A stretch of DNA of 64,000 nucleotides, taken from assembly GCF_030161235.1 (NCBI RefSeq), contig NZ_BSPW01000077.1:62001-126000 (forward strand). The letters are read 5' to 3'. This document shows, in pieces, positions 41,064 to 53,374 of the stretch. The translations under genes and the position numbers were made by a program. Each line of letters starts with the position of its first letter. Positions within the stretch are counted from its first letter, which is position 1. This stretch comes from Vibrio zhanjiangensis. Lineage in GTDB: Bacteria; Pseudomonadota; Gammaproteobacteria; Enterobacterales; Vibrionaceae. Under the pieces are notes generated by a model. The model had not been told where the DNA came from. It did not search any database and saw only the letters and a list, made by a program, of their open reading frames with translations.

Positions 41064-41137
41064 CTCCTCTCCCTTCAAAATCACCCTATGTGCTTACCTT
41101 TAAGAGGGAATGGATTTAAAGACTCAACACATATTGG

Positions 41138-41470
41138 CTAGTAGTGATCCCCATTATCATAATAGGCACAAGCCTCAAGAGCCGTAAAGATAACCGCAAC
41201 ATCCACATCAGCATCCAGAATATCTCGGATATGCTGAGTAATCAGAGTAGCTACCGCATCCTGAGTCTCTTGCCCGCGATCAAACCACAACACCTCGACG
41301 AAAGGATAGGCTTGGCTTACTTGCCCTTCATGATAGAAAGTCGTGTTGACATATTCGAATGTAAAATCCTCTCTTGGGCAGTTCATATGAGGCTGCAAGG
41401 CATCAAGTAACGATTTAGATAAGACTTCAACAAGGCTCGGCTCAATAGCGCGAAAACGTAAGTGTGGCAT
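41138..41470 (-). CDS. DUF1904 family protein (tautomerase-like fold)
   Basis: A 110-residue protein matching the DUF1904 family, which shares the tautomerase/MIF fold but has no assigned function. It starts at ATG 41470 (MPHLRFRAIEP), preferred over a TTG one codon earlier. The Pro after Met is retained, as in tautomerases where it is catalytic, though activity here is only a possibility. No close operon partner: mepA is 74 nt downstream on the same strand. Confidence 0.8.
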   Translation of the reverse strand: MPHLRFRAIEPSLVEVLSKSLLDALQPHMNCPREDFTFEYVNTTFYHEGQVSQAYPFVEVLWFDRGQETQDAVATLITQHIRDILDADVDVAVIFTALEACAYYDNGDHY

Positions 41471-41563
41471 CAATAATTTCCTACAATTTATTGCTTGATT
41501 AACATGGAACCCAGTTAATTGGAAATATCTCGATTATTTCCAGTTTAACCATTGAAAGAGATA

Positions 41564-41590
41564 AGAAAAAGCCGCTGAGAGTTCAGCGGC
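41564..41590 (-). terminator. Terminator after secF
   Basis: On the minus strand an 8-bp stem GCCGCTGA/TCAGCGGC with a 4-nt loop (41590-41571) is followed by TTTTTCTTAT. It lies just after the secF stop. Confidence 0.85.
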
Positions 41591-41597
41591 TTTGAGG

Positions 41598-42548
41598 CTA
41601 TTGAGGCATTTCGTCAAACTCAGCACCTTCTTTTTCCACCTGAGGCGGCATAAGATGCTCTTTGGTAATTCCCAGTTTAAGAGCCAGTGCGGATGCAACG
41701 TAAATCGAAGAGTAAGTACCAACAGTAATACCCAGTAGTAGTGCCGTCGCAAAACCATGAATCATTGCTCCACCTTGAACAAATAGAGCAATAACAACAA
41801 ACAAAGTGGTACCTGATGTGATAAGGGTACGACTCAATGTTTGCGTGATAGAGCTGTCCATCACTTCTGCAGGCTCACCTTTGCGCATCTTGCGGAAGTT
41901 TTCTCGAATGCGGTCAAAAACGACGATAGTATCGTTGAGGGAATAACCGACAACGGTCAGAAGCGCCGCTACGATAGTTAAATCAACTTCAATTTGCATT
42001 AAAGAGAACACGCCCAGTGTAATAATGACATCGTGTGCAAGTGCAAGCACAGCACCAGCAGCAAGGCGCCACTCAAACCGAACGGATACGTATATCAAGA
42101 TACAAATCAAGGAAACGATAATGGCAAGCCCACCCGCTTCAGTGAGCTCGTCCCCGACATTCGGCCCCACAAACTCGATTCGGCGCATTTCAACGCTTTC
42201 ACCCGTCCCTGCTTTGATTGCACTAATGATTTCATTACCGAGTGTCTCTCCCGCTACATTTTCACGAGGACGCAGACGAACCATCACATCACGAGAGCTA
42301 CCAAAGTTCTGAACTGTTGCATCGCCAAAACCTTTATCCTCTAGAGCCGTACGAATTTGCTCTAAATTGGCGGGCTGCTCAAAGCCGACCTCAATCAGCG
42401 TGCCTCCAGTGAAGTCTAAACCCCAGTTCAACCACTTGGTAGATAGCGTGAATATTGATGCACCAATCATCAGTATTGATAAAAGGAAGGCGAATTTCGA
42501 CCAACGCATAAAGTCGATCATTTTCTCTGCTTTTAGAATCTGAAACAT
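41598..42548 (-). CDS. secF: Protein translocase subunit SecF
   Basis: SecF with SecD uses proton motive force to pull proteins through SecYEG. The protein is 316 residues (E. coli 323). Six membrane helices; a periplasmic P4 domain at about 40-125 (LDFTGGTLIEVGFEQ). Conserved RND-like core: VGPNVGDELTEAG, ALAHDVIITLGVFSL, and VGYSLNDTIVVFDRIREN with the TM4-TM5 signature. Gap to secD is 14 nt, so co-translated. Confidence 0.98.
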   Translation of the reverse strand: MFQILKAEKMIDFMRWSKFAFLLSILMIGASIFTLSTKWLNWGLDFTGGTLIEVGFEQPANLEQIRTALEDKGFGDATVQNFGSSRDVMVRLRPRENVAGETLGNEIISAIKAGTGESVEMRRIEFVGPNVGDELTEAGGLAIIVSLICILIYVSVRFEWRLAAGAVLALAHDVIITLGVFSLMQIEVDLTIVAALLTVVGYSLNDTIVVFDRIRENFRKMRKGEPAEVMDSSITQTLSRTLITSGTTLFVVIALFVQGGAMIHGFATALLLGITVGTYSSIYVASALALKLGITKEHLMPPQVEKEGAEFDEMPQ

Positions 42549-42562
42549 AATCTTCCCCAGCC

Positions 42563-44419
42563 TTAGATCGACAATTTATTGATGCGCTTTCCGCCATACA
42601 TCAAATTGACAACGCAGCGCGTTCCTATGATGGCAGTAAACATGGAGGTCAAAATACCAATCGAAAGCGTCACAGCAAAGCCTTTAATCGCCCCTGTACC
42701 AACGGCAAAAAGAATAATCGCCGTGATCAATGTCGTAATATTCGCATCCGCTATGGTGCTAAAGGCATTAGCATAACCTTGATGAATCGCTTGCTGTGGA
42801 TTGCGACCATCACGAAGCTCTTCGCGTATCCGTTCAAAAATAAGAACGTTTGCATCCACCGCCATACCGACGGTCAGTACAATACCCGCAATGCCTGGCA
42901 GGGTCATGGTTGCCCCCGGAATCATAGACATTACACCTATGATAAGTACGAGGTTTATCATCAACGCCATGTTGGCAATCAAGCCAAACTTACGGTAGTA
43001 AAGTAAGGTGAACAGCATGACAGCGACCATACCCCAAATACACGCCATCACACCCATATCAATATTTTGCTGCCCCATTGAAGGGCCAATCGTCCGCTCT
43101 TCAACAATAGAAATTGGGGCAATAAGAGCTCCGGCACGAAGTAACAAGGCTAAATTATGTGCTTCTGCCGCCGTATCTATCCCCGTGATGCGGAAGTTGC
43201 GACCAAGTGCTGATTGAATTGTTGCTTGGTTAATCACCTCTTCATGCTTACTGAGAATGACTTTGCCTTCAGGAGTGCGTCGACCACTATCTTTATACTC
43301 AGCAAATACGGTCGCCATCAGCTTACCAATGTTCTTTTTAGAGAAAGCGGACATCTTACTGCCGCCTTCACTATCGAGTGAAATATTAACCTGAGGACGA
43401 CCATATTCGTCAGCGCCAGAGCTTGCATCTGTGATGCTTGATCCACCCAAAATTACACGTTTTTTCAGGACAACAGGACGGCCATTTCTATCTTGTTTAA
43501 TCTCACTGCCAGCAGGCGCTCTACCGCTCGCTGCCGCAGCCAGATCCGCTTGATCATCCACTTCACGAAACTCAAGCGTTGCCGTTGCACCGAGAATTTC
43601 CTTCGCTCGAGCAGTGTCCTGCACGCCAGGTAATTCGACCACAATACGGCTCGCACCTTGACGTTGAACTAAAGGTTCAGCAACCCCCAACTCATTAACT
43701 CGGTTACGTAAAATGGTAATGTTTTGCTCAACGGCATAGTTACGAATCTCAGCCAGACGCTGCTCGGTAAATGTTGCCGTTAATGTAAATCGACCATCTG
43801 CGTCTGAATCCAAAAACGTCATATCTGGATGGTTTTGGGTCAGTAAGCGTTTGGCATCAGCCAGTTGTTCACTGCTACGAAGTAAAACTTCCACAGAATC
43901 ATTCTCTGTAGGACGAATTGCTCGATAACGAATCTTAGCTTCGCGCAGCTCACTACGAAATGCTTCTTCTTGTTGACCGACCAGCTTTTCCATTGCTGCA
44001 TCCATGTCCACTTCCATCAAAAAGTGGACACCTCCACGAAGGTCAAGGCCCAATTTCATTGGCGCCGCACCAATGGCGTCAAGCCAATCAGGAGTCGCTG
44101 GAGCAAGGTTTAAAGCAACAATCTTGTCTTTACCTAGCGCTTCGCTAATGATGTCACGAGCGCTGAGCTGAGTATCAGTATCATTAAAACGAACAAGAAT
44201 AGATCCATTTTCAAGAGCAATGGATTTTTGGGATAGGCCCTTTTGTTCAAGAGCTTGAGTGACAGAGTCCAGCGTTGACATATCGACAGAGGCGCCGCGC
44301 GCCCCTGTAATTTGAATAGCTGGATCTTCACCATAGATATTGGGAAGTGCGTATAAAGCAGCGATGGCAATGGTCAACACCACCATCAAATACTTCCATA
44401 ATGGATAGCGGTTAAGCAC
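42563..44419 (-). CDS. secD: Protein translocase subunit SecD
   Basis: Partner of SecF in the SecDF-YajC complex of the inner membrane. The protein is 618 residues (E. coli 615). First helix at about 8-27, then the large periplasmic P1 region (about 30-445) with [18 protein letters not shown] and [16 protein letters not shown], then five helices with [22 protein letters not shown], whose Asp serves proton transfer in the family. It follows yajC by 20 nt. Confidence 0.98.
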   Translation of the reverse strand: MLNRYPLWKYLMVVLTIAIAALYALPNIYGEDPAIQITGARGASVDMSTLDSVTQALEQKGLSQKSIALENGSILVRFNDTDTQLSARDIISEALGKDKIVALNLAPATPDWLDAIGAAPMKLGLDLRGGVHFLMEVDMDAAMEKLVGQQEEAFRSELREAKIRYRAIRPTENDSVEVLLRSSEQLADAKRLLTQNHPDMTFLDSDADGRFTLTATFTEQRLAEIRNYAVEQNITILRNRVNELGVAEPLVQRQGASRIVVELPGVQDTARAKEILGATATLEFREVDDQADLAAAASGRAPAGSEIKQDRNGRPVVLKKRVILGGSSITDASSGADEYGRPQVNISLDSEGGSKMSAFSKKNIGKLMATVFAEYKDSGRRTPEGKVILSKHEEVINQATIQSALGRNFRITGIDTAAEAHNLALLLRAGALIAPISIVEERTIGPSMGQQNIDMGVMACIWGMVAVMLFTLLYYRKFGLIANMALMINLVLIIGVMSMIPGATMTLPGIAGIVLTVGMAVDANVLIFERIREELRDGRNPQQAIHQGYANAFSTIADANITTLITAIILFAVGTGAIKGFAVTLSIGILTSMFTAIIGTRCVVNLMYGGKRINKLSI

Positions 44420-44439
44420 AGCGAGGATCCTTTAGCTGT

Positions 44440-44766
44440 TTATAGGGATTTCAGCGTACCTTTTGGCAACACTGCTGTCACAAAATCTTTCTTAATAACG
44501 ATTTCATTGTTGGCGTTAAGTTCAACAGAGATGTAGTCATTGTCTTCTGCAATCTTGGTAATTTTACCTACCAAGCCGCCACTGGTTAGCACTTCATCAC
44601 CTTTCCCCATCGATGCCATTAAGCTCTTGTGTTCTTTAACGCGCTTTGCTTGCGGGCGGTAAATCATAAAATAAAAAATAACCGCGAACATGCCAAGCAT
44701 GATCAGCATTTCGAAACCACCACCTGCGGGAGCGCCATCTGCGGCATAAGCTGGAGTAATAAACAT
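44440..44766 (-). CDS. yajC: Preprotein translocase subunit YajC
   Basis: Small single-span inner-membrane component of SecDF-YajC. The protein is 108 residues (E. coli 110). A short N-terminal tail, one helix at about 17-37 (LIMLGMFAVIFYFMIYRPQAKR), then a compact cytosolic domain (EVLTSGGLVGKITKI and IVIKKDFVTAVLPKGTLKSL). It heads yajC-secD-secF, downstream of tgt with 163 bp between them. Confidence 0.97.
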   Translation of the reverse strand: MFITPAYAADGAPAGGGFEMLIMLGMFAVIFYFMIYRPQAKRVKEHKSLMASMGKGDEVLTSGGLVGKITKIAEDNDYISVELNANNEIVIKKDFVTAVLPKGTLKSL

Positions 44767-44929
44767 TAAAACAGTCCTCTATTTTCTTTTGCTAAATATC
44801 GAAATTGGGCTTGTAAGTTAAGGTTTCAAGAGAAAATCCCACAATTAGCGAGCCTACTCTCAAAAATGACCCTTAATTTGCCTACTCATTCACAAAAGCC
44901 TTCAGCACAGTGCCAAAGGCCATTCATCA

Positions 44930-46117
<1,188 letters not shown>

Positions 46118-46196
46118 TCAATGACTTACTCCATTTTGAGTTTAACAACCAATTTGGCTGTTCACTCACGGCAAGCAAACACTGTCAAATTATTCT

Positions 46197-47255
46197 TTAA
46201 CGCTCGAGCGTTCTCTTGTTAATAAACATCGAATCACCATAGGAGAAAAAACGATACTTTTTCTCAACCGCATGTCTATATGCGTTCATAGTATGTTCAA
46301 AACCAGCAAACGCGCTGACTAACATAATCAAGGTTGACTCTGGAAGATGAAAGTTAGTAATCAAACAATCAACCAATTGATATTCATAGCCAGGATAAAT
46401 AAAGATTTCCGTATCGCCGAAAAAAGGAACCAGTTCACTCCCCTTTTTTATGGCATCTTGAGCTGCGCTTTCCAAAGAGCGAACCGATGTCGTTCCTACT
46501 GCGATGATTCTACCACCACGAGATTTGGTTTTGTGAATAGCATCGATGACTTGCTGGGGAACTTCAACATATTCAGCGTGCATGTGATGATCGTGAATAT
46601 TATCGACCTTAACTGGCTGAAAAGTACCTGCACCAACATGAAGCGTAACATAAGCAAGCTCTGCGCCTTTATCTTGGATCTTTTTTAGCAAAGCATCATC
46701 AAAGTGCAGCCCTGCGGTTGGAGCAGCAACAGCACCTGGTTTTTGGTTGTACACCGTTTGATAACGTTCTTTATCCGAATCTTCGTCAGGCCGGTCAATA
46801 TAGGGCGGTAAAGGCATATGACCAATGTGCTCTAGGATCGCCAACACGGTTTTATCTGAGTCAAACTGCAATTCAAATAAAGCATCGTGCCGAGCGACCA
46901 TTTTGGCCGAATATTCATCATTTTCGCCAAGCCGAATGGTTGTGCCCGGTTTAGGGGATTTAGAGCAGCGAACATGAGCTAGGATGCGCTGATCGTCTAG
47001 CATCCTTTCAACTAAGACTTCTAATTTGCCGCCCGATTCTTTGCGACCAAACATACGAGCTGGAATGACGCGTGTATTGTTAAAAACAACTAAATCACCC
47101 GCTTGAATACGTTCTAGTACATCGGTAAATGTCCCATCACAAAGCTCTCCTGTATTACCATCTAACTGCAATAATCGGCTAGCGGTACGCTCTGGTTGAG
47201 GATAGCGAGCAATAAGCTCATCAGGTAAATCAAAGTGGAAATCGGATACTTGCAT
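46197..47255 (-). CDS. queA: S-adenosylmethionine:tRNA ribosyltransferase-isomerase
   Basis: QueA transfers and isomerises ribose from SAM to preQ1-tRNA to give epoxyqueuosine. The protein is 352 residues (E. coli 356). Landmarks: [24 protein letters not shown] at the start, [42 protein letters not shown], and the C-terminal [15 protein letters not shown]. It heads the queA-tgt-yajC-secDF cluster; tgt, the preceding enzyme of the pathway, follows. Confidence 0.98.
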   Translation of the reverse strand: MQVSDFHFDLPDELIARYPQPERTASRLLQLDGNTGELCDGTFTDVLERIQAGDLVVFNNTRVIPARMFGRKESGGKLEVLVERMLDDQRILAHVRCSKSPKPGTTIRLGENDEYSAKMVARHDALFELQFDSDKTVLAILEHIGHMPLPPYIDRPDEDSDKERYQTVYNQKPGAVAAPTAGLHFDDALLKKIQDKGAELAYVTLHVGAGTFQPVKVDNIHDHHMHAEYVEVPQQVIDAIHKTKSRGGRIIAVGTTSVRSLESAAQDAIKKGSELVPFFGDTEIFIYPGYEYQLVDCLITNFHLPESTLIMLVSAFAGFEHTMNAYRHAVEKKYRFFSYGDSMFINKRTLER

Positions 47256-47561
47256 CTTACTAATCTTTTGTCGTGGTTGCTCTTATTGTGAACAAAGTCG
47301 AACTGGTTCTGTCACAAACAGACGACGAGTTTTTCGCAGCCGACTAGTATATGCTGGGTAGACTCAATAGCAAGGTTTCAGATGTGAATATTTGTCATCT
47401 CAGTTGATTTAATTGATAGCGGTAAAATTGCACTTATTCTCTGTACAAAATTTGCCACACTTGATTCACGAAGAGAAAACCAAAAACCTTGCTGGCTCTC
47501 ATTCTCGAAAACAGAAAATGTCTATAGTAGAAAAGACAAAACCATAACTCAGGAGGCAGCC
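47256..47561. other. queA / CBS-protein divergent spacer
   Basis: This 306-bp gap contains the queA promoter at its left side and the promoter and strong RBS (AGGAGG, 5 nt before the ATG at 47562) of the CBS-domain gene at its right. A -10-like TATAGT precedes that RBS. I see no further coding frame. Confidence 0.6.
47346..47373 (-). promoter_or_regulatory. Predicted queA promoter
   Basis: On the minus strand, -35 TTGCTA (47373-47368), a 16-nt spacer and -10 TATACT (47351-47346). It lies about 90 nt before the queA start. Confidence 0.45.
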
Positions 47562-48002
47562 ATGATAAAAGTCGAAGAGATGATGACTCGTAATCCCCAT
47601 ACTCTACTACGGTCACACCAGCTTTCAGATGCGAAACATACCATGGAAGCACTAGATATTCGCCACATCCCTATTGTTGATGCACATAAACAACTGCTGG
47701 GTGTGGTATCACAACGCGATGTGTTGGCTGCACAAGAATCTAGCCTACAAAACATACCCGAAAACCAAGCTTTTACACTCAGTACGCCACTTTATGAAGT
47801 CATGAAAACGGAAGTGATGACAGTGTCTCCACAGGCTGGCCTAAAAGAAAGCGCGCTCTACATGCAAAAGCACAAAGTAGGCTGTCTGCCAGTAGTAGAA
47901 AAAGGACAGCTTGTGGGCATTATTACTGACACTGACTTTGTGGCGATCGCAATTAACTTACTAGAATTACAAGAGGAAATAGAGCCGTTAGAACTTGACT
48001 AG
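47562..48002 (+). CDS. Two-CBS-domain protein
   Basis: A 146-residue protein consisting almost entirely of a tandem CBS pair, which in other proteins binds adenosine nucleotides. CBS1 is at about 1-60 (VEEMMTRNPHTLLRSHQLSDAKHTMEALDIRHIPIVD), with a GVVSQRDVL. CBS2 is at about 78-135 (EVMKTEVMTVSPQAG, VGCLPVVEKGQLVGIITDTDFV). No attached enzyme or transporter domain, so a stand-alone sensor or partner-binding role is possible; the partner is unknown. Strong RBS upstream; gene seems monocistronic. Confidence 0.88.
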   Translation: MIKVEEMMTRNPHTLLRSHQLSDAKHTMEALDIRHIPIVDAHKQLLGVVSQRDVLAAQESSLQNIPENQAFTLSTPLYEVMKTEVMTVSPQAGLKESALYMQKHKVGCLPVVEKGQLVGIITDTDFVAIAINLLELQEEIEPLELD

Positions 48003-48170
48003 ACTCTTTATTCAACCAAATGCCGAGCAAACATGGCGTTGAGCTCGGCGATAGGGCTAGCTCTAAACACCCACGATGCCAACCAAAGCGGACAATCCCA
48101 TCCAAAACATATTTGTCTCAAAGTATAAATCCTGAAATATTCTCAATATCAATTACACTCTAAGAATACG

Positions 48171-48191
48171 AGTGAGACGCTTGTTCTCACT
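48171..48191. repeat. Short inverted repeat upstream of the chemoreceptor gene
   Basis: AGTGAGA (48171-48177) and TCTCACT (48185-48191) form a perfect 7-bp inverted repeat with a 7-nt gap, about 58 nt before the chemoreceptor start. It may be an operator or a leader hairpin. Confidence 0.45.
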
Positions 48192-48248
48192 ATGTGCTGA
48201 TTGCTTTTTGTTAATTGTTCATCACTACTCACTAGCGTAGGTGCGACT

Positions 48249-50189
48249 ATGAGTCTTAAAAAACTGCTTTCAATCGGATTTGGGGCCGTCATTGGCCTCA
48301 TCATAATAATGTCTATTATCAGTTCATTACGCTTTCATCAGTCTGCGGATGGCTTCAACCAATATCGTTCATTAGCGCTTACCAGTCTCTCGACAGGAAG
48401 AATCCAAGCGAACATATTGGAAGCGCGTCTAGCTGCGTTAAAGTTTATAAGAACGCACGATGAACAAAATGCCAGTCAGCTGCATAAACGAATTGAAACA
48501 ACCAAAGCGTTAATAGAAGAAGAGCTCAAAAGAAGCGCCAACCACGAACAGAAGTCAAACTTTGTTTCGATGAAAGAGCAAATGATTCAATATGAGCAAG
48601 GTTTTGACAAAGTAGTACAGTTAGTCAAACAGAGAAATCAATTAGTCAAAGAAAAACTGGACCCCTCAGGTCTCTCAATGCGACAGGCAGTAACGACGTT
48701 GATGGGTCAGGCTGCACAAAATGAAGATTTAGAAGTCGTGGTGTCTTCGGGTAACCTCCAAGAACATTTAATGCTCGCTCGTCTTTATGCATCAAAATTT
48801 TTAACCGCGAACAATCAAGAAGATGCTCAGCGAACACAAAAAGAATTCCAGCAAATGGAAAAACTGGCCAGCATGCTTGAAGATCAGATTATAACAACCC
48901 CACAATTAGAATCTCTCAAACAATTTCAACAGACATTCGCCGTTTATAAAACCACGTTCTCGCAAGTGGTACAAACCATTGAGCAGCGCAACACCGTTAT
49001 TGCTGGAACACTTGATGTCATCGGCGCATCCGCAGCTTCATCAATTGAAGACATAAAACTAAAAACCAAAGCTCATCAAGATACCATTGGGCCACTTATG
49101 GTCGAAAGATTTACTAACACTCAATTTATGATTGGCGTGGTATCCGTATTAGTTGTTGCTCTGTCGCTCGCTGCAGCAATGGCCATTTACCGCAACGTGC
49201 TACGAATCGTTGGAGGCGAGCCTAGTGATATCCAAGCCATTGTCGAGCAGGTAGCGCTTGGTAAACTGGCAACTGATAGAGCGTCCACAGGAAACGAAAC
49301 CGGCATTTATGCCAATATTATAAAAATGTGTCATGAGCTCACGAGAATTATTAATGAACTCCACCAAACCTCCGATTCTGTTTCATCCGCTTCTGACGAA
49401 CTCACTAGTGTCATGAAAGAAACTGAGCGCAACGCTGATCAAGAATTTCATCAGGTCGAACAAATCGCTACAGCGATCAACGAATTATCCAGTACCGCAA
49501 GTGAAGTCAGCCATAATGCATCCAGTGCTGAAACAGCAGCTAGCGATGCCAATTCCAATGTGGTTGAAGGCCAGCGTCTATTAGCGGCTTCAGATGAAGT
49601 GGCGACAAAAGTTGATAAATCCATTGAAGAAACGTCGGGAATTGTCCAGCAGCTTCAAGACTATTCTGTTGAAATAGGCAGTGTTATTGAAGTGATCAAT
49701 TCTATCTCAGAGCAAACCAACTTACTGGCGTTAAATGCCGCCATTGAAGCTGCCCGAGCAGGAGAGCAAGGACGAGGGTTTGCTGTTGTGGCTGACGAGG
49801 TCCGCTCTTTGGCCGCAAAAACCCAAAAATCGACGGTTGATATCCAGGAAATCATTTCTCGACTTCAAGCACAGGCGAAAGATGCCAATCAATACATGAA
49901 ATCTAATCTGACGCTAGCAGAGGAATCACGCAATTATAGTCACAATTTACGCTCCGCTTTTACGGCAATTACCGACTCAGTTCGCCAAATTTCCGATCTA
50001 AACACGCAAGTTGCCTCAGCATCAAGTGAGCAGTCGAATGTCACCCAAGAGATTTCAAAAAATGTCTCTCAAGCATTTGATCTTGTGAACCTTAACGTGT
50101 CTGCTATCAAAGAAAGTAACAAAGCCAGTCTTGAGCTATCCAGTTTAGCGTCAAGGCAAAAAGAAGCGCTGAGTTTCTTTAAGATGTAG
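48249..50189 (+). CDS. Methyl-accepting chemotaxis protein with HBM-type sensor domain
   Basis: A transmembrane chemoreceptor of 646 residues from ATG 48249 ([12 protein letters not shown]). An upstream in-frame start at 48201 would add 16 residues before the membrane helix and is less likely. TM1 is at about 7-28, followed by an all-helical periplasmic domain of about 250 residues with two similar halves, fitting the helical bimodular (HBM) sensor type. TM2 is near 300-320, then a short HAMP-like linker and a cytoplasmic signalling domain with the conserved hairpin [20 protein letters not shown] and [14 protein letters not shown]. The ligand is unknown; HBM receptors are known for organic acids. 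Confidence 0.93.
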   Translation: MSLKKLLSIGFGAVIGLIIIMSIISSLRFHQSADGFNQYRSLALTSLSTGRIQANILEARLAALKFIRTHDEQNASQLHKRIETTKALIEEELKRSANHEQKSNFVSMKEQMIQYEQGFDKVVQLVKQRNQLVKEKLDPSGLSMRQAVTTLMGQAAQNEDLEVVVSSGNLQEHLMLARLYASKFLTANNQEDAQRTQKEFQQMEKLASMLEDQIITTPQLESLKQFQQTFAVYKTTFSQVVQTIEQRNTVIAGTLDVIGASAASSIEDIKLKTKAHQDTIGPLMVERFTNTQFMIGVVSVLVVALSLAAAMAIYRNVLRIVGGEPSDIQAIVEQVALGKLATDRASTGNETGIYANIIKMCHELTRIINELHQTSDSVSSASDELTSVMKETERNADQEFHQVEQIATAINELSSTASEVSHNASSAETAASDANSNVVEGQRLLAASDEVATKVDKSIEETSGIVQQLQDYSVEIGSVIEVINSISEQTNLLALNAAIEAARAGEQGRGFAVVADEVRSLAAKTQKSTVDIQEIISRLQAQAKDANQYMKSNLTLAEESRNYSHNLRSAFTAITDSVRQISDLNTQVASASSEQSNVTQEISKNVSQAFDLVNLNVSAIKESNKASLELSSLASRQKEALSFFKM

Positions 50190-50203
50190 TATTGGGTATA
50201 TGT

Positions 50204-50231
50204 AAAAAGAGCGACTTAGGTCGCTCTTTTT
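50204..50231. terminator. Bidirectional terminator between chemoreceptor gene and aceA
   Basis: Perfect 12-bp stem AAAAAGAGCGAC/GTCGCTCTTTTT with a TTAG loop, A-run and T-run symmetrical, between convergent genes. Confidence 0.9.
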
Positions 50232-50253
50232 ATTGCGATGACCAGTAAGACGT

Positions 50254-51567
50254 TTAGAACTGTTTTTCTTCTGTCGACCCAGTTAAGGCTGTCACTGATG
50301 ACTCGCCACCTTGGATAATGTTGGTCATCTTATCAAAATAGCCGGTACCGACTTCTTGCTGGTGCGCGACAAAAGTATAGCCCTTTTCCGCAGCGTTAAA
50401 TTCAGGACGCTGAACTTTCTCAACATAGTGGCGCATTCCCTCCCCCTGCGCGTAATCATGCGCGAGTTCAAACATGTTAAACCACATATTGTGAATGCCA
50501 GCCAAGGTAATAAACTGATATTTATACCCCATGTCCGATAACTCTTGCTGGAATTTAGCAATGGTTTCAGCATCGAGGTTTTTCTCCCAATTGAACGAAG
50601 GAGAGCAATTATAGGCAAGCAGCTGCTCTGGATACTGAGCATGAATCGCTTTGGCGAACTTACGCGCTTCTTCTAAACAAGGCGTCGCAGTTTCGCACCA
50701 GATAAGATCCGCATATGGCGCATAAGCAAGACCTCTTGAGATAGCTTGGTCAATCCCCGCCCGTACACGATAAAAGCCTTCTTGAGTGCGTTCGCCCTGA
50801 ATAAAGTCTTTATCATAAGGATCACAGTCTGAAGTCAAAAGATCCGCCGCATTCGCATCAGTGCGAGCAATAACTAAGGTTCTTGTTCCCGCGACATCGG
50901 CCGCCAAACGCGCAGCCACAAGCTTTTGCACGGCTTCTTGAGTCGGAACCAAAACTTTACCACCCATGTGGCCGCATTTTTTCACCGAAGCAAGTTGGTC
51001 CTCAAAATGTACCCCCGAAGCGCCCGCTTCTATCATCGACTTCATCAATTCATACGCATTCAGTACGCCACCAAAACCCGCTTCAGCATCCGCAACGATT
51101 GGTAGGAAATAATCAATTCCACCTTCATCTGTCGGTGATTTTCCATTTGACCATTGAATTTGGTCCGCACGGCGAAACGAATTGTTGATTCTTTTGACGA
51201 CGGATGGCACAGAATCAACTGGGTATAAGGATTGATCTGGATACATAGTCGATGCGGTATTATTATCCGCCGCAACCTGCCACCCAGAGAGATAAATCGC
51301 CTCAATACCCGCTTTCGCTTGTTGAACCGCTTGCCCTCCAGTTAGTGCGCCAAGGCAGTTTACATACCCTTTCTTGGCACCACCATTGACTAAAGACCAA
51401 AGCTTGTCTGCTCCGCGCTGAGCTAGGGTATTTTCAGGCACCATAGAACCACGCAAAGTGACCACCTCTTCTGCACTATACGGGCGTTTGACATTTTTCC
51501 AACGCGGATTCGTTGCCCAGTCTTTTTCAATTGCCTCAATTTGTTGGCGGCGAGTTAAGTTTGTCAT
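50254..51567 (-). CDS. aceA: Isocitrate lyase
   Basis: Glyoxylate-shunt enzyme cleaving isocitrate to succinate and glyoxylate. The protein is 437 residues (E. coli 434). The signature with the catalytic Cys, [11 protein letters not shown], is at about residue 192-202. Other landmarks: [46 protein letters not shown], and [14 protein letters not shown]. It lies after aceB with a 98-bp gap that contains a hairpin. No aceK follows. Confidence 0.98.
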   Translation of the reverse strand: MTNLTRRQQIEAIEKDWATNPRWKNVKRPYSAEEVVTLRGSMVPENTLAQRGADKLWSLVNGGAKKGYVNCLGALTGGQAVQQAKAGIEAIYLSGWQVAADNNTASTMYPDQSLYPVDSVPSVVKRINNSFRRADQIQWSNGKSPTDEGGIDYFLPIVADAEAGFGGVLNAYELMKSMIEAGASGVHFEDQLASVKKCGHMGGKVLVPTQEAVQKLVAARLAADVAGTRTLVIARTDANAADLLTSDCDPYDKDFIQGERTQEGFYRVRAGIDQAISRGLAYAPYADLIWCETATPCLEEARKFAKAIHAQYPEQLLAYNCSPSFNWEKNLDAETIAKFQQELSDMGYKYQFITLAGIHNMWFNMFELAHDYAQGEGMRHYVEKVQRPEFNAAEKGYTFVAHQQEVGTGYFDKMTNIIQGGESSVTALTGSTEEKQF

Positions 51568-51610
51568 CGCTATTTCCTTCTATTGATGATCCAAATGGCG
51601 GTTGTTATAC

Positions 51611-51633
51611 CAGCGGTACTTCCTTTTCCGCTG
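51611..51633 (-). other. Intergenic hairpin between aceB and aceA
   Basis: CAGCGG/CCGCTG stem of 6 bp with an 11-nt loop in the aceB-aceA spacer, without a T-run. It is a plausible mRNA processing or stability element that sets different levels of AceA and AceB; that is inference. Confidence 0.4.
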
Positions 51634-51665
51634 TTTATTATCGATGTTATTGACGTTGTTAGTAA

Positions 51666-53312
51666 CTAATCTAGATAGTCATAGCCAGGTATGGTGAGAA
51701 AATCGCTAAGCGCTTCACTCGTCGTGAGCTTGGCCATCAAATCCGCCGCCTCTTCGAAACGACCAGATTGATAACGCTCATCACCAATCTCTGCTCTCAC
51801 TACCGTAATCTCTTCATTTAGGTACTGTTCAAAGAGCGCTTTAGTCACAATTTTTCCGTTATCTAGGGTTTTGCCATGTTTGATCCACTGCCAAATGGAT
51901 GCTCTTGAGATCTCGGCTGTCGCAGCATCTTCCATTAGGCCATAAATCGGCACACACCCATTACCTGAAATCCAAGCTTCAATGTATTGCAGCGCAACTC
52001 TAATATTGTGCCTCATCCCTTGCTCGGTTCGTTCACCATCACAAGGCTCCAGTAAATCTTGAGCTAAGGTAGGTGCGTCATCTTCACGAGTAACATCCAG
52101 TTGGTTGGTTCGCTCTGCCAATACATGGCTAAAGACCCTCATTGCCGTTTCAGCCAAACCAGGATGTGCGACCCAAGTACCGTCATGGCCATTTTGCGCT
52201 TCAAGTGATTTGTCGGTTTGGATTTTATTGAGTACTTGTTGATTTTGCTCTGGTTCCTTTACTGGAATAAACGCCGCCATTCCTCCCATTGCAAACGCAC
52301 CGCGTCGATGGCAGGTTCGGATCAATAAACGAGAGTAAGCATTGAGAAAAGGCTGATCCATAGTGACGCTTTGCCTATCAGGCAAGATACGATCAGGGTG
52401 ATTTTTTAATGTCTTGATATAGCTAAAAATGTAGTCCCAGCGGCCACAATTAAGGCCAACAATATGCTCCTTAAGCGCATACAAAATTTCATCCATCACA
52501 AATACTGCTGGGATGGTTTCAATCAAAACCGTCGCTTTTATCGTGCCTGTATCTAAGCCATAGTGCTGCTCGGTGAAGTGGAATATTTGACTCCACCACT
52601 GGGCTTCTTGGTAGGATTGAAGCTTAGGCAAATAGAAATAAGGACCGCTGCCTTTTCTCATAAGACTCTGATAGTTATTATGAAAATAAAGCGCAAAGTC
52701 AAACAAAGCTCCTGGAATAGGCTGACCATCAAAAAGTACATGTTTCTCTTTAAGGTGTAACCCTCTCACTCGACAAATGAGTACAGCAGGATCATCAACT
52801 AGCTGATAATACTTACCCGTTTTCGGGTCATGGTACGATATAGTACCGTTAACCGCATCACGCAAGTTTATTTGACCATCCAACAATTGCACCCAATCTG
52901 GTGACATAGAATCTTCAAAGTCAGCCATAAACACTTTTACATTGGCATTCAACGCATTTATGACCATTTTTCGATCGGTTGGTCCGGTAATTTCAACGCG
53001 GCGATCCATAAGATCACTCGGAATACCACTTATCTTCCAGTCATTTTCTCGAATATCTTGAGTACTAAAGTCAAAGTCAGGTAAGGCACCTGCATCAATG
53101 CGTGCCTGATATTTTTCCCGTTCCAGCAGTAGAGCATGGTTCTGGTCGACAAAGTTCCCGCACAGCAGAGCCAGTAGATGTTGACATTCATCAGAGAAGA
53201 TAGCTTGATGTTGTTGTGAAAGGTGAGCCGTCACTTCTAATCTACTTTTATTCACATTATTTTCCTGTAAGTGGTGACAGCCTTCTTTTGAAGCTGATGT
53301 TTTAAAAAGCAT
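51666..53312 (-). CDS. aceB: Malate synthase A
   Basis: Joins glyoxylate and acetyl-CoA to malate in the glyoxylate shunt. The start is set at ATG 53312 (MLFKTSASKEG), with AGAAGG 8 nt upstream; this gives 548 residues (E. coli 533). The frame is open to 53402, but the extra 30 residues have no good RBS and would run through a palindromic promoter element. Landmarks are VEITGPTDRKMVINALNA, VFMADFEDSMSPDW, VCRVRGLHLKEKH, IETIPAVFVMDEIL, NCGRWDYIFSYIKTL, and FLTIPGYDYLD at the end. Confidence 0.96.
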   Translation of the reverse strand: MLFKTSASKEGCHHLQENNVNKSRLEVTAHLSQQHQAIFSDECQHLLALLCGNFVDQNHALLLEREKYQARIDAGALPDFDFSTQDIRENDWKISGIPSDLMDRRVEITGPTDRKMVINALNANVKVFMADFEDSMSPDWVQLLDGQINLRDAVNGTISYHDPKTGKYYQLVDDPAVLICRVRGLHLKEKHVLFDGQPIPGALFDFALYFHNNYQSLMRKGSGPYFYLPKLQSYQEAQWWSQIFHFTEQHYGLDTGTIKATVLIETIPAVFVMDEILYALKEHIVGLNCGRWDYIFSYIKTLKNHPDRILPDRQSVTMDQPFLNAYSRLLIRTCHRRGAFAMGGMAAFIPVKEPEQNQQVLNKIQTDKSLEAQNGHDGTWVAHPGLAETAMRVFSHVLAERTNQLDVTREDDAPTLAQDLLEPCDGERTEQGMRHNIRVALQYIEAWISGNGCVPIYGLMEDAATAEISRASIWQWIKHGKTLDNGKIVTKALFEQYLNEEITVVRAEIGDERYQSGRFEEAADLMAKLTTSEALSDFLTIPGYDYLD

Positions 53313-53374
53313 TTCCCTTACCTTCTCTAGGCTCATAATTAAAACCAAACACCAACGACTCAGCTTACAATGCG

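Noticed and set aside
48018..48050. GCCGAGC/GCTCGGC hairpin after the CBS gene as a terminator
   Set aside because: The stem is 7 bp but the loop is long and no T-run follows.
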